NCBI GenBank assembly: GCA_035456465.1
Contig: DATIDD010000053.1
Location: 1 to 64,000 of the forward strand
DNA length: 64,000 nucleotides
Direction of reading: 5' to 3'
Source of the DNA: DATHTC01 sp035456465
Lineage (GTDB): Bacteria > Actinomycetota > Thermoleophilia > Gaiellales > Gaiellaceae
The notes beneath the pieces are model-generated. The model had not been told where the DNA came from. It did no database searches and worked only from the letters and a program-made list of their open reading frames with translations. Each line of letters starts with the position of its first letter. The first letter of the stretch is position 1. The translations under genes were made by a program, and so were the position numbers. Positions 26,566 through 33,504 of this stretch are shown here, in pieces.

Positions 26566-27957
26566 TCAGACGTCCTTCAGCGCAGCGGCGATCTGCTCCA
26601 GCGCGCCCTTCGCGTCCGAGAACAGCATCACCGTCTTCGGATCGTAGAACAGCGGGTTGTCGATCCCCGCGAAGCCGGGGCTCATCGAGCGCTTCACGAC
26701 CACGACCGCGCCGGCGCGGTCGACGTCGAGGATCGGCATCCCGTAGATCGGGCTGGCCGCGTCGCTCCGAGCCGCCGGGTTGACGACGTCGTTGGCGCCG
26801 AGCACGACCGCCACGTCGGTCTGCGGGAACTCCGGGTTGATCTGATCCATCTCGACGAGCTCGTCGTAGGGGACGTTCGCCTCGGCGAGGAGGACGTTCA
26901 TGTGCCCCGGCATGCGCCCCGCGACCGGGTGGATCGCGTACTTCACGTCGACGCCGCGCTCCTCGAGCATGTCGGCGAGGGCGCGGACGTCGTGCTGCGC
27001 CTGCGCGACCGCGAGCCCGTAGCCGGGGACGAAGACGACGCGCCGTGCGTACGCCAGCATCACGGCGACGTCCTCGGGCGTCGTCGACCGCACCGGCTTC
27101 CCGTCACCGGCCGCGGCGCCGGCCGCCGTCGGCGCGATCTGGCCGAACGCGCCGAAGAGGACGTTCGCGACCGACCGGTTCATCGCGCGCCCCATCAGGA
27201 TCGTGAGCAGCGTGCCCGAGGCGCCCACGAGCGCGCCGCTGACGATCAGCACGTTGACGTGGAGCGCGAACCCGGTTGCGGACGCCGCCACGCCCGTGCC
27301 GGCGTTGAGCAGCGAGATGACGACCGGCATGTCCGCGCCGCCGATCGGCAGCACGAAGAGGACGCCGAACAGGAGCGCCGCCGCGCCGAGCACGAGCAGC
27401 GTCCAGAGCGGCTCGGCGCCTGCCGCCACCGCGACCCCGAACGCGACCGCCACGCCGCCCACGAGCGCGTTCACGAGCTTCTGCGCCGGGAAGACGATCG
27501 GGCGCCCGCTGACGAGCTCCTGCAGCTTCGCGAACGCGACCATCGAGCCCGCGAACGAGATCGACCCGATCAGCGCCGACAAGAGGATCCCGGCCAGCTC
27601 GCTGCCGCCGATCCGGCCAGGCTCCGGGCCGAGCTTGTCGAACTCCGCGAGCGCGATCAGCGCCGCCGCACCGCCGCCGACGCCGTTGAACAGCGCCACC
27701 ATCTGCGGCATCGCGGTCATCTTCACCGTTCGCGCGCCGACGACGCCGACGACGGCTCCGATCGCCATCGCGACGATGATCAGCAGGTAGTTCGACAGCC
27801 CTTCCTGCGCGAGCGTGACCGCGATCGCGATCGTCATCCCGGCGGCGCCGACCCACGTTCCCTGGCGCGCCCGGCGCGGGGAGGAGAGGAAGCGCAACGA
27901 GACGATGAAGCTGACGATCGCCAGCAGGTAGAGCAGGTCGGTGAGGTTCTCGCTCAC
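26566..27957 (-). CDS. pntB: NAD(P) transhydrogenase subunit beta
   Basis: 463 residues. About eight or nine membrane helices in the first ~270 residues, then the NADP(H)-binding dIII domain with VFVPGYGLAVAQAQH (~308-322), HPVAGRMPGHMNVLLAEANVPYD and VVLGANDVVNPAARSD. Couples proton entry to NADPH formation. Third gene of a pntAA-pntAB-pntB operon on the minus strand, three bases after the preceding gene. Confidence 0.95.
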   Translation of the reverse strand: MSENLTDLLYLLAIVSFIVSLRFLSSPRRARQGTWVGAAGMTIAIAVTLAQEGLSNYLLIIVAMAIGAVVGVVGARTVKMTAMPQMVALFNGVGGGAAALIALAEFDKLGPEPGRIGGSELAGILLSALIGSISFAGSMVAFAKLQELVSGRPIVFPAQKLVNALVGGVAVAFGVAVAAGAEPLWTLLVLGAAALLFGVLFVLPIGGADMPVVISLLNAGTGVAASATGFALHVNVLIVSGALVGASGTLLTILMGRAMNRSVANVLFGAFGQIAPTAAGAAAGDGKPVRSTTPEDVAVMLAYARRVVFVPGYGLAVAQAQHDVRALADMLEERGVDVKYAIHPVAGRMPGHMNVLLAEANVPYDELVEMDQINPEFPQTDVAVVLGANDVVNPAARSDAASPIYGMPILDVDRAGAVVVVKRSMSPGFAGIDNPLFYDPKTVMLFSDAKGALEQIAAALKDV

Positions 27958-27960
27958 CGG

Positions 27961-28260
27961 CTACCGGGGCTCGCCGGGCTTGCGCTTGAACATCTCGAGC
28001 ATCCGGTCGGTGACGACGAACCCGCCGACGACGTTCGCGGTCGCGAGCACCACGGCCACGAAGCCGACGATCTTCGTGAACGTGTCCGCGTCCTCCCGGC
28101 CGGCGACGAGGATCGCGCCGACGATCACGATCCCGTGGATCGCGTTCGTCCCCGACATCAGCGGCGTGTGCAGCAGTGTCGGCACCTTCGAGATCACCTC
28201 GAAGCCGAGGAAGACGGCGAGGACGAGGATCGTCAGCTCCATCACGAGCTGCGCGTTCAC
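27961..28260 (-). CDS. pntAB: NAD(P) transhydrogenase subunit alpha part 2 (membrane)
   Basis: 99 residues with three hydrophobic helices: ELTILVLAVFLGFEVISKVP, AIHGIVIVGAILVAG and FVAVVLATANVVGGFVVTDRML, the last ending in the family FVVTDRMLEMFK. This is the split form in which the membrane part of PntA is a separate chain, common in actinobacteria. The GTG start at 28260 overlaps the pntAA stop by three bases. Confidence 0.93.
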   Translation of the reverse strand: MNAQLVMELTILVLAVFLGFEVISKVPTLLHTPLMSGTNAIHGIVIVGAILVAGREDADTFTKIVGFVAVVLATANVVGGFVVTDRMLEMFKRKPGEPR

Positions 28261-29333
28261 GCGGGCACCTCCCGCGGTCGGACGACGCAGGCGCCGGACG
28301 TGATCTCGTCGTCGAAGTCGAGCGCGAGCTCGCCTTCGGGGGCGAGGTGCTGGAGGAGCGCCTGGACGTTCCGCGACAGCAGCCGGCTCGCGTCGGCCGG
28401 CATCGTGCTCGCGAGGTTCGTCAGGCCGACGAGCGTGACGCCGCCGTGCTCGACGATCTCGCCGGCGCGCGTGAGCTCGCAGTTTCCGCCTGCCTCGGCG
28501 GCGAGGTCGACGACGACCGAGCCCGGCCGCATCCGCTCGACCGCCGACGCGGGCACGAGCCGCGGCGCCGCGCGGCCGGGGACGAGCGCGGTCGAGATCA
28601 CGACGTCGAAGTCGGGCAGCCGCTCCTCGAGCGCCGCCTGCTGGCGCTGCTGCTCCTCGGCCGTGAGCTCCCGCGCGTAGCCCCCGGCGGTTTCCTCGCC
28701 GACGACGCCGAGGTCGAGGAAGGCCGCGCCGAGGCTCTCCACCTGCTCGCGCACGACCGGCCGGATGTCGAAGCCGGAGACGAGCGCGCCGAGACGCCGT
28801 GCGGTCGCGATCGCCTGGAGCCCGGCGACGCCCGCGCCCAGCACGAGCACCCTGGCCGGGGGTACGGTGCCCGCCGCGGTCGTCAGCATCGGGAAGAACC
28901 GCGGCAGCCGGTCGGCCGCGAGCAGGGTCGCCTTGTAGCCCGCGACGGTGCTCTGCGACGACAGCGCGTCCATCGTCTGCGCGCGCGTCGTGCGGGGGAT
29001 CGACTCGAGCGCGAAGGCGACGACCCCGCGTGCGCGCAGCTGCTCGAGCCCCGACGGGTCGTCGAGGGGACGCAGGAAGCCGATCAGCACCTGCCCGTCG
29101 CGAAGGTGCGCCGCGTCGGGGCGCTGCACCGCGACGATCGCGTCGGCGCGCCAGGGGTCGCCGAGCGCTGCACCCGCCTCGGCGTAGGCTTCGTCCGGGT
29201 AGGCCGCCGCGGTGCCGGCGCCGGGCTCGACGACCACGTCGAGGCCGGAGGCGGCGAGTCGCTTCACGGTCTCGGGCACGAGGGCGACGCGCCGCTCGTC
29301 GGGTGCCGTCTCGCGGGGGACGCCGACCACCAT
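28257..29333 (-). CDS. pntAA: NAD(P) transhydrogenase subunit alpha part 1 (NAD-binding)
   Basis: 358 residues, dI domain resembling alanine dehydrogenase. It begins VVGVPRETAPDERRVALVPE, has SQSTVAGYKATLLAADRLPRFFPML (in pieces), the NAD-binding fold VLVLGAGVAGLQAIATARRLGA and VDLAAEAGGNCELT. Two-domain cytosolic subunit that passes hydride to PntB. The ATG at 29333 has TAGAGT on the minus strand (29347-29342) eight bases upstream, a probable leaderless start. First gene of the pnt operon. Confidence 0.94.
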   Translation of the reverse strand: MVVGVPRETAPDERRVALVPETVKRLAASGLDVVVEPGAGTAAAYPDEAYAEAGAALGDPWRADAIVAVQRPDAAHLRDGQVLIGFLRPLDDPSGLEQLRARGVVAFALESIPRTTRAQTMDALSSQSTVAGYKATLLAADRLPRFFPMLTTAAGTVPPARVLVLGAGVAGLQAIATARRLGALVSGFDIRPVVREQVESLGAAFLDLGVVGEETAGGYARELTAEEQQRQQAALEERLPDFDVVISTALVPGRAAPRLVPASAVERMRPGSVVVDLAAEAGGNCELTRAGEIVEHGGVTLVGLTNLASTMPADASRLLSRNVQALLQHLAPEGELALDFDDEITSGACVVRPREVPA

Positions 29334-29447
29334 GCGCGCGCACTCTAGACCGGCCGGCCGAGCGCGTGCAGCGGTGGAAAGCCGCAGCCGTGCCGCGGCT
29401 TCTGACCGTTGCAGGGATCGGTCCCGCGCCCGCGAATCCCGCTCCGC

Positions 29448-30014
29448 ATGCTCGCCGAGCTGTCGTTCGCGATCGAGTCGCGCGAGCCCTCGACCAGGGG
29501 GCACGGCGCACGGGTGACGGCGTTCGCCGAGGCGGTGGCGCTGCGCCTCGGCTGGAGCGGCGAGCGGCTCGCCGCCCTGCGTCTCGGCGCGAGCCTCCAC
29601 GACATCGGCAAGCTCGCCGTGCCGGTCGCCGTGCTGCGCAAGCGCGGCCCGCTCGCGCCGGAGGAGCTGGCGCAGATCCGCGTCCATCCCTCGGCGGGCG
29701 CGCGCATCGTCGCGGCGATCGCGGCCGCGAGGCCCGCGCTGCCGTGCGTGCTCCACCACCACGAGCGCTGGGACGGCCGCGGCTACCCGACCGGGCTCGA
29801 GGGCGACGAGATCCCCGAGGCGGCGCGGCTGCTGGCGGTCGCCGACGCCTACGACGCGATGACGACGCACCGGCCGTACCGCCGCGCGCTGGCTCGAGAG
29901 CACGCCCTCGCCGAGCTCGACCGCTGCGCAGGCACCCAGTTCGACCCGGCGCTCACGCAGGCCTTCCTCGCCGTCTGGGGCGCGGCTCCGCGCGCCGCGG
30001 TCGGCACCGCCTAG
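29448..30014 (+). CDS. HD-GYP-like phosphohydrolase
   Basis: 188 residues forming a bare HD-GYP-type domain: SREPSTRGHGARVTAFAEAV, metal-binding HDIGK (~54-58), VHPSAGARIV, and the extended motif HHHERWDGRGYPTGL (~104-118) followed by ADAYDAMTTHRPYR. Members hydrolyse cyclic di-GMP or act as HD phosphodiesterases; no sensor or receiver domain is attached. The start could be ATG 29448 or TTG 29409. It is divergent from pntAA and overlaps the convergent ybaK gene stop by four bases. Confidence 0.85.
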   Translation: MLAELSFAIESREPSTRGHGARVTAFAEAVALRLGWSGERLAALRLGASLHDIGKLAVPVAVLRKRGPLAPEELAQIRVHPSAGARIVAAIAAARPALPCVLHHHERWDGRGYPTGLEGDEIPEAARLLAVADAYDAMTTHRPYRRALAREHALAELDRCAGTQFDPALTQAFLAVWGAAPRAAVGTA

Positions 30015-30472
30015 AGCGCGATCGCCGCGACCCGCGCGCCGGTCAGGCGCACGAGCTCGGCGGGCGGGAGCTCGAGCTGCAGCCCGCGACGGCCGGCGCT
30101 GACGTACACGGTCTCGAACGCGAGCGCGCTCTCGTCCACCACGGTCGCGAGGCGGCGGCGCTGCCCCAGCGGGCTGATCCCGCCGACGACGTACCCCGTC
30201 GCGCGCTCCGCCGCCGTGACGCCCGCCATCCGCGCCCGCTTTCCGAGCGCACCGAGGTCGAGGCGCCGCGCGACGGGGACGACGCACACGGTCAGCGTCC
30301 CGTCGACGTCCGCGACGAGCGTCTTGAGCACGCGCCCGGCGTCGAGCCCGAGCTGCTCGACCGCCTCGAGGCCGTAGGACTCGGCGCGCGGGTCGTGCGC
30401 GTACTCGTGGAGGCGGACGGAGATCCCCGCCGCCCTCGCCGCCCGGGTCGCCGCCGTCTCCTTCGCAGCCAC
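30011..30472 (-). CDS. ybaK: Cys-tRNA(Pro)/Cys-tRNA(Cys) deacylase YbaK/EbsC
   Basis: 153 residues. TRAARAAGISVRLHEYAHDPRAESYGLEA gives the N-terminal region; the conserved Lys is in GRVLKTLVADVDG (~47), followed by CVVPVARRLDLGALGKRARMA, GYVVGGISPLGQRRR and a terminal helix. It hydrolyses mischarged Cys-tRNA(Pro) in trans. Full family length. GTG start at 30472. Confidence 0.92.
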   Translation of the reverse strand: MAAKETAATRAARAAGISVRLHEYAHDPRAESYGLEAVEQLGLDAGRVLKTLVADVDGTLTVCVVPVARRLDLGALGKRARMAGVTAAERATGYVVGGISPLGQRRRLATVVDESALAFETVYVSAGRRGLQLELPPAELVRLTGARVAAIAL

Positions 30473-30475
30473 GGG

Positions 30476-30958
30476 CTAGGCCGCGCTCACGCGCTCGACG
30501 AAGGCGGCCTTCGCGTCGGTGTACGCCTCGCGGTCGTCGCGGTGCTCGGCGGCGAGCCGGCGCTTCAGCGCCTCGTACTCGGCCGCGAGCACGGGGTCGG
30601 CCCGAAGCGCGTCCCGGAACCGAAGCCGCGCCGCGAACTGCGGGTGGTCGTGCGGGATCAGGTGCAGGTGGTGCGTCCGGCGCGCCGGCGACGGCTTGCA
30701 GAACCAGTGCATGTACTCGGTGCGGTAGGCCGCGTAGACGTACTCGAGCGGCGCGAGCGCCTCGATCGCGGGCCGCGAGGCCTCCAGGCTCTCGACGCCC
30801 GCCAGCACGTCGACGACCGGCTTCGCCGCGAGGCCCGGAACGGCCGTCGAGCCGACGTGGTGGACGCCGCGGACGAGCCACGGAGCGAGCGCGTCCTCCA
30901 GCAGCCGTCGCTCCTCGTCGAACCGCTCCGGCCAGGAGGGGTCGTACGCCACGATCAG
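30476..30958 (-). CDS. GrpB family nucleotidyltransferase-fold protein
   Basis: ~160 residues. The core HHVGSTAVPGLAAKPVVDVL carries the GS...DVL nucleotidyltransferase-like pattern, then TEYMHWFCKPSPARRTHHLHLIP and a terminal helix region. Members occur fused to or near CoaE and have unproven nucleotidyltransferase activity. The start is uncertain: no ATG or GTG exists before the conserved IVAYDPSWPERF. CTG 30958 has a GGAG six bases upstream; CTG 30985 or GTG 30952 are alternatives. It lies 11 bases after the dehydrogenase stop. Confidence 0.8.
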   Translation of the reverse strand: MIVAYDPSWPERFDEERRLLEDALAPWLVRGVHHVGSTAVPGLAAKPVVDVLAGVESLEASRPAIEALAPLEYVYAAYRTEYMHWFCKPSPARRTHHLHLIPHDHPQFAARLRFRDALRADPVLAAEYEALKRRLAAEHRDDREAYTDAKAAFVERVSAA

Positions 30959-30969
30959 GATCGGCTCCG

Positions 30970-32040
30970 CTACAGCGTCGCCCAGACCTCGAGCTTCGCC
31001 TGCACCCGGCGGATCACCTCGTCCGTGTACTCGGTCGTCGACGCGTGGCCGCCGAGGTCCGCGGTGCGGATCCCCTGCGCGACCGCCTCGAGCGCGGATT
31101 CGCGGATCGCGCGACCCGCCTGCTGCGCGGTCTCGTCGCCGTGCGTCAGCAGCGCCGCCCCGGCGAGGATCATCGCCATCGGGTTGGCGACGTTCTTCCC
31201 CTCGAGCGCGGGCGCGGTCCCGTGCGCCGCCTCCGCCATCACCGCGTCGGGGACGTAGTCGTCGTCGAAGGCGATCAGCAGCGACTCGGAGGCCGCGATC
31301 GAGCCGAACAGCGGGAGCACGAGGTCGGAGAGGATGTCCCCGTCGCGGTTCAGCGACGGGATCACGAGCGGGTCGCCGGACGAGCCGATCAAGAGCGCGA
31401 ACGTCGCGTCGATCAGTTGCGGCTGGTACGGGACGTCCGGGTGGCGCACCGCCGCGGCGTCCATCTCCTCCTTGAGCATCCCCTCGTACGTCGGGGACAC
31501 GGTGTACTTCGGCCCGCCGAACACGGTCGCGCCCGTCCGCTCGGCGTGGCGGAACGCGTACTCGGCGACGGCGTGGCAGATCCGCCGCTCGATCCGCTCC
31601 GTGCGGAAGGCGACCTCCTCCTCGCCCTGCCCCTCGCGCCATTCGCTCGCCCCGTACGCGTCGCCGACCGCCATCCGGACGACGGAGATCGGGGCGTGGA
31701 CGCCGCCGAACGGGACCACGCCCGGGATGCGGCGTCCGGTGCGGACGATCACCTTCCCCCCGATCTCCTCGCGGATGATCCGGTTCGGCGAGCCGACGTC
31801 ACCGCGCCGCTCCGGCGTGATCGTCGCGGCCTTCAGCCCGAGCCCGTGCTCGCGGATCGCGGCGGCGGCCTCGTACGCGACCTGGTTCCCGGTCTCGCGG
31901 CGACGTTCCAGCGAGAGGTCGATGCGCGGGAACGAGAGCTCGAGCCCGGTCACCTCCGGCGCGAGCACGCGCAGCGCTTCGTCGAGCAGCTCCTGCCCCG
32001 TCTGGTCGCCCTCGAGCACGACGATCGTGCGCGTGTCCAT
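30970..32040 (-). CDS. Isocitrate/isopropylmalate dehydrogenase family protein
   Basis: 356 residues of the beta-decarboxylating dehydrogenase fold: TIVVLEGDQTGQELLDEALR at the N-terminus, RNRIIREEIGG-type region NRIIREEIGGKVIVRTGRR with substrate Arg residues, GPKYTVSPTYEGMLKEE, LNRDGDILSDLVLPLFGSIA (metal Asp residues) and AEAAHGTAPALEGKNVANPMAM. It is probably NAD- or NADP-isocitrate dehydrogenase or a tartrate-dehydrogenase-like relative; leuB-type neighbours are absent, so the substrate is open. ATG at 32040. Confidence 0.85.
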   Translation of the reverse strand: MDTRTIVVLEGDQTGQELLDEALRVLAPEVTGLELSFPRIDLSLERRRETGNQVAYEAAAAIREHGLGLKAATITPERRGDVGSPNRIIREEIGGKVIVRTGRRIPGVVPFGGVHAPISVVRMAVGDAYGASEWREGQGEEEVAFRTERIERRICHAVAEYAFRHAERTGATVFGGPKYTVSPTYEGMLKEEMDAAAVRHPDVPYQPQLIDATFALLIGSSGDPLVIPSLNRDGDILSDLVLPLFGSIAASESLLIAFDDDYVPDAVMAEAAHGTAPALEGKNVANPMAMILAGAALLTHGDETAQQAGRAIRESALEAVAQGIRTADLGGHASTTEYTDEVIRRVQAKLEVWATL

Positions 32041-32092
32041 CCCGCGGCGATTCTGCCGATTAGCGCTTCGCGCCGTCGGCAATACCGCGGCC

Positions 32093-33109
32093 ATGCCGAG
32101 GACCGGGGGTTGGCGCCGTCGAGGGCGCAAGGGTGCGTTCCGGTACGTGGACTCGCGCGGGACGCGGATCGAGGACGAGGCGAAGATCGCGCGGATCGAG
32201 GCGCTGGCGATCCCGCCGGCGTGGCGCGACGTCTGGATCTCGCCGCGGGCGAACGCGAAGCTCCAGGCGGTCGGACTCGACTCGGCCGGGCGACGCCAGT
32301 ACCTGTACCACCCCGAGTACCGGGCCCGGCAGGAGCAGGCGAAGTACGACAAGCTGATCGCGTTCGCGGAGCGGTTGCCGCAGCTCCGCGAGGCCATGAG
32401 CGCGCACATGGAGCACGACCTGCTCGACCGCGAGCGGGTCAGCGCGGTCGCGCTTCGGCTCGTCAACCTCGGCTGGCTTCGGGTCGGCGGCGAGCGCTAT
32501 GCGAGGGAGTCGCGGACCTACGGCGTGACCACGCTCACGAAGCGCCACGTCACCGTCTCCGGGAAGCGGATCCGGCTGTCGTTCCGCGGCAAGCACGGGA
32601 TCAAGGTGCGCACGACGATCGTGGACGACGAGCTGGCGACGTCGGTGCGCGGGCTCCTCAAGGTGCCGGGCGGCCGGCAGCTGTTCCGGTACGAGTGGGA
32701 GGGCGACCTCTACAACCTCACCGGCAAGCGCCTCAACGACTACGTCCGCATCTACCTCGGCGACGACTTCAGCGCGAAGGACTTCCGCACCTGGGGCGGA
32801 ACGCTCGAGGCCGCGACGGCGCTCGCCGAGCACGGCCCGCCGGAGTCGGACACGGCGGCGCGGAGATGCGTCGCGGCGGTGATGCGGCGCGTGGCCGAGC
32901 GGCTCGGCAATACGCCGGCCGTTGCGCGAGCCTCATACGTGAGCCCGGCCGTGATCGAGCAGTATCTCGACGGTACGACGATCGACGATTTCCGGCCCCG
33001 GCATTTGCGCGTCGTCGGAGCCAGGGATATCGGGCTGAGTCGCGAGGAGCAGGCGCTGCTCAGCCTACTGCGGTCGTGGCGGATCAAGCGCTCGCGCCTT
33101 GCAGCGTAG
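32093..33109 (+). CDS. DNA topoisomerase IB
   Basis: 338 residues, the compact poxvirus-like bacterial type. N-terminal domain FRYVDSRGTRI ... IPPAWRDVWISP, then YLYHPEYRARQEQAKYD, the catalytic core LRLVNLGWLRVGGERYA and LSFRGKHGIKVRT with pentad Arg and Lys, KDFRTWGGT, and the active-site Tyr in ARASYVSPAVIEQY (~280). It relaxes supercoils through a 3'-phosphotyrosyl link. The pair of genes after it is a small nucleoid-like protein and the recombination nuclease genes. Confidence 0.93.
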   Translation: MPRTGGWRRRGRKGAFRYVDSRGTRIEDEAKIARIEALAIPPAWRDVWISPRANAKLQAVGLDSAGRRQYLYHPEYRARQEQAKYDKLIAFAERLPQLREAMSAHMEHDLLDRERVSAVALRLVNLGWLRVGGERYARESRTYGVTTLTKRHVTVSGKRIRLSFRGKHGIKVRTTIVDDELATSVRGLLKVPGGRQLFRYEWEGDLYNLTGKRLNDYVRIYLGDDFSAKDFRTWGGTLEAATALAEHGPPESDTAARRCVAAVMRRVAERLGNTPAVARASYVSPAVIEQYLDGTTIDDFRPRHLRVVGARDIGLSREEQALLSLLRSWRIKRSRLAA

Positions 33110-33168
33110 ATTTCGACGCCTCCTTCGGGTACATTCGCCGGCACGGCGTCGAAAAGAAGGAGGAATCG

Positions 33169-33375
33169 TTGGCACGGAAGACGGTGCTCGTCTCGGATCT
33201 ATCGGGCAAGGAGATTGCCGAGGGAAAGGGAGCGACCATTCGCATCACGTTTCACGATGCGCGCAAGGGCGTCCGCGAGCTCGACGTGACGGACGACGAG
33301 GCGGAGGATCTCGGCGGGAAGGGCCGCGCCGTCGCCCGTCGCGGTCGCCGGCCGAAGAGCGCGACGACCTCGTGA
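33169..33375 (+). CDS. Small Lsr2-like nucleoid protein with AT-hook-like tail
   Basis: 68 residues. The first ~50 (VLVSDLSGKEIAEGKGATIR, then ITFHDARKGVRELDVTDDEA) resemble the two-strand/helix dimerisation region of actinobacterial Lsr2, and the tail RRGRRPKSATTS contains the RGR core used by Lsr2 and AT-hooks to enter the minor groove. It is half the usual Lsr2 length and lacks a classical second domain. TTG start with AAGGAGG seven bases upstream. Lsr2 assignment is inference from pattern; it could be an unrelated small basic protein. Confidence 0.7.
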   Translation: MARKTVLVSDLSGKEIAEGKGATIRITFHDARKGVRELDVTDDEAEDLGGKGRAVARRGRRPKSATTS

Positions 33376-33381
33376 GCGGGC

Positions 33382-33446
33382 ACGGCCGGGGTGCGCCCCG
33401 GCCGTCTGCGACACCGGAGCGGGCCGCACGGCCCGCTCTCGTTTTC
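33382..33446 (+). terminator. Tandem hairpin terminator after the Lsr2-like gene
   Basis: ACGGCCGGGG/CCCCGGCCGT (33382-33405, 10 bp, 4-base loop) is followed by AGCGGGCC/GGCCCGCT (33418-33437) and then TCTCGTTTT. The second hairpin with its T-run is a good intrinsic terminator. Confidence 0.75.
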
Positions 33447-33504
33447 CCCGCTGTTTCCTGATTTCGAGCCGGAATCCGTCGGGACCCGGCTCTACGATGG
33501 CTCG

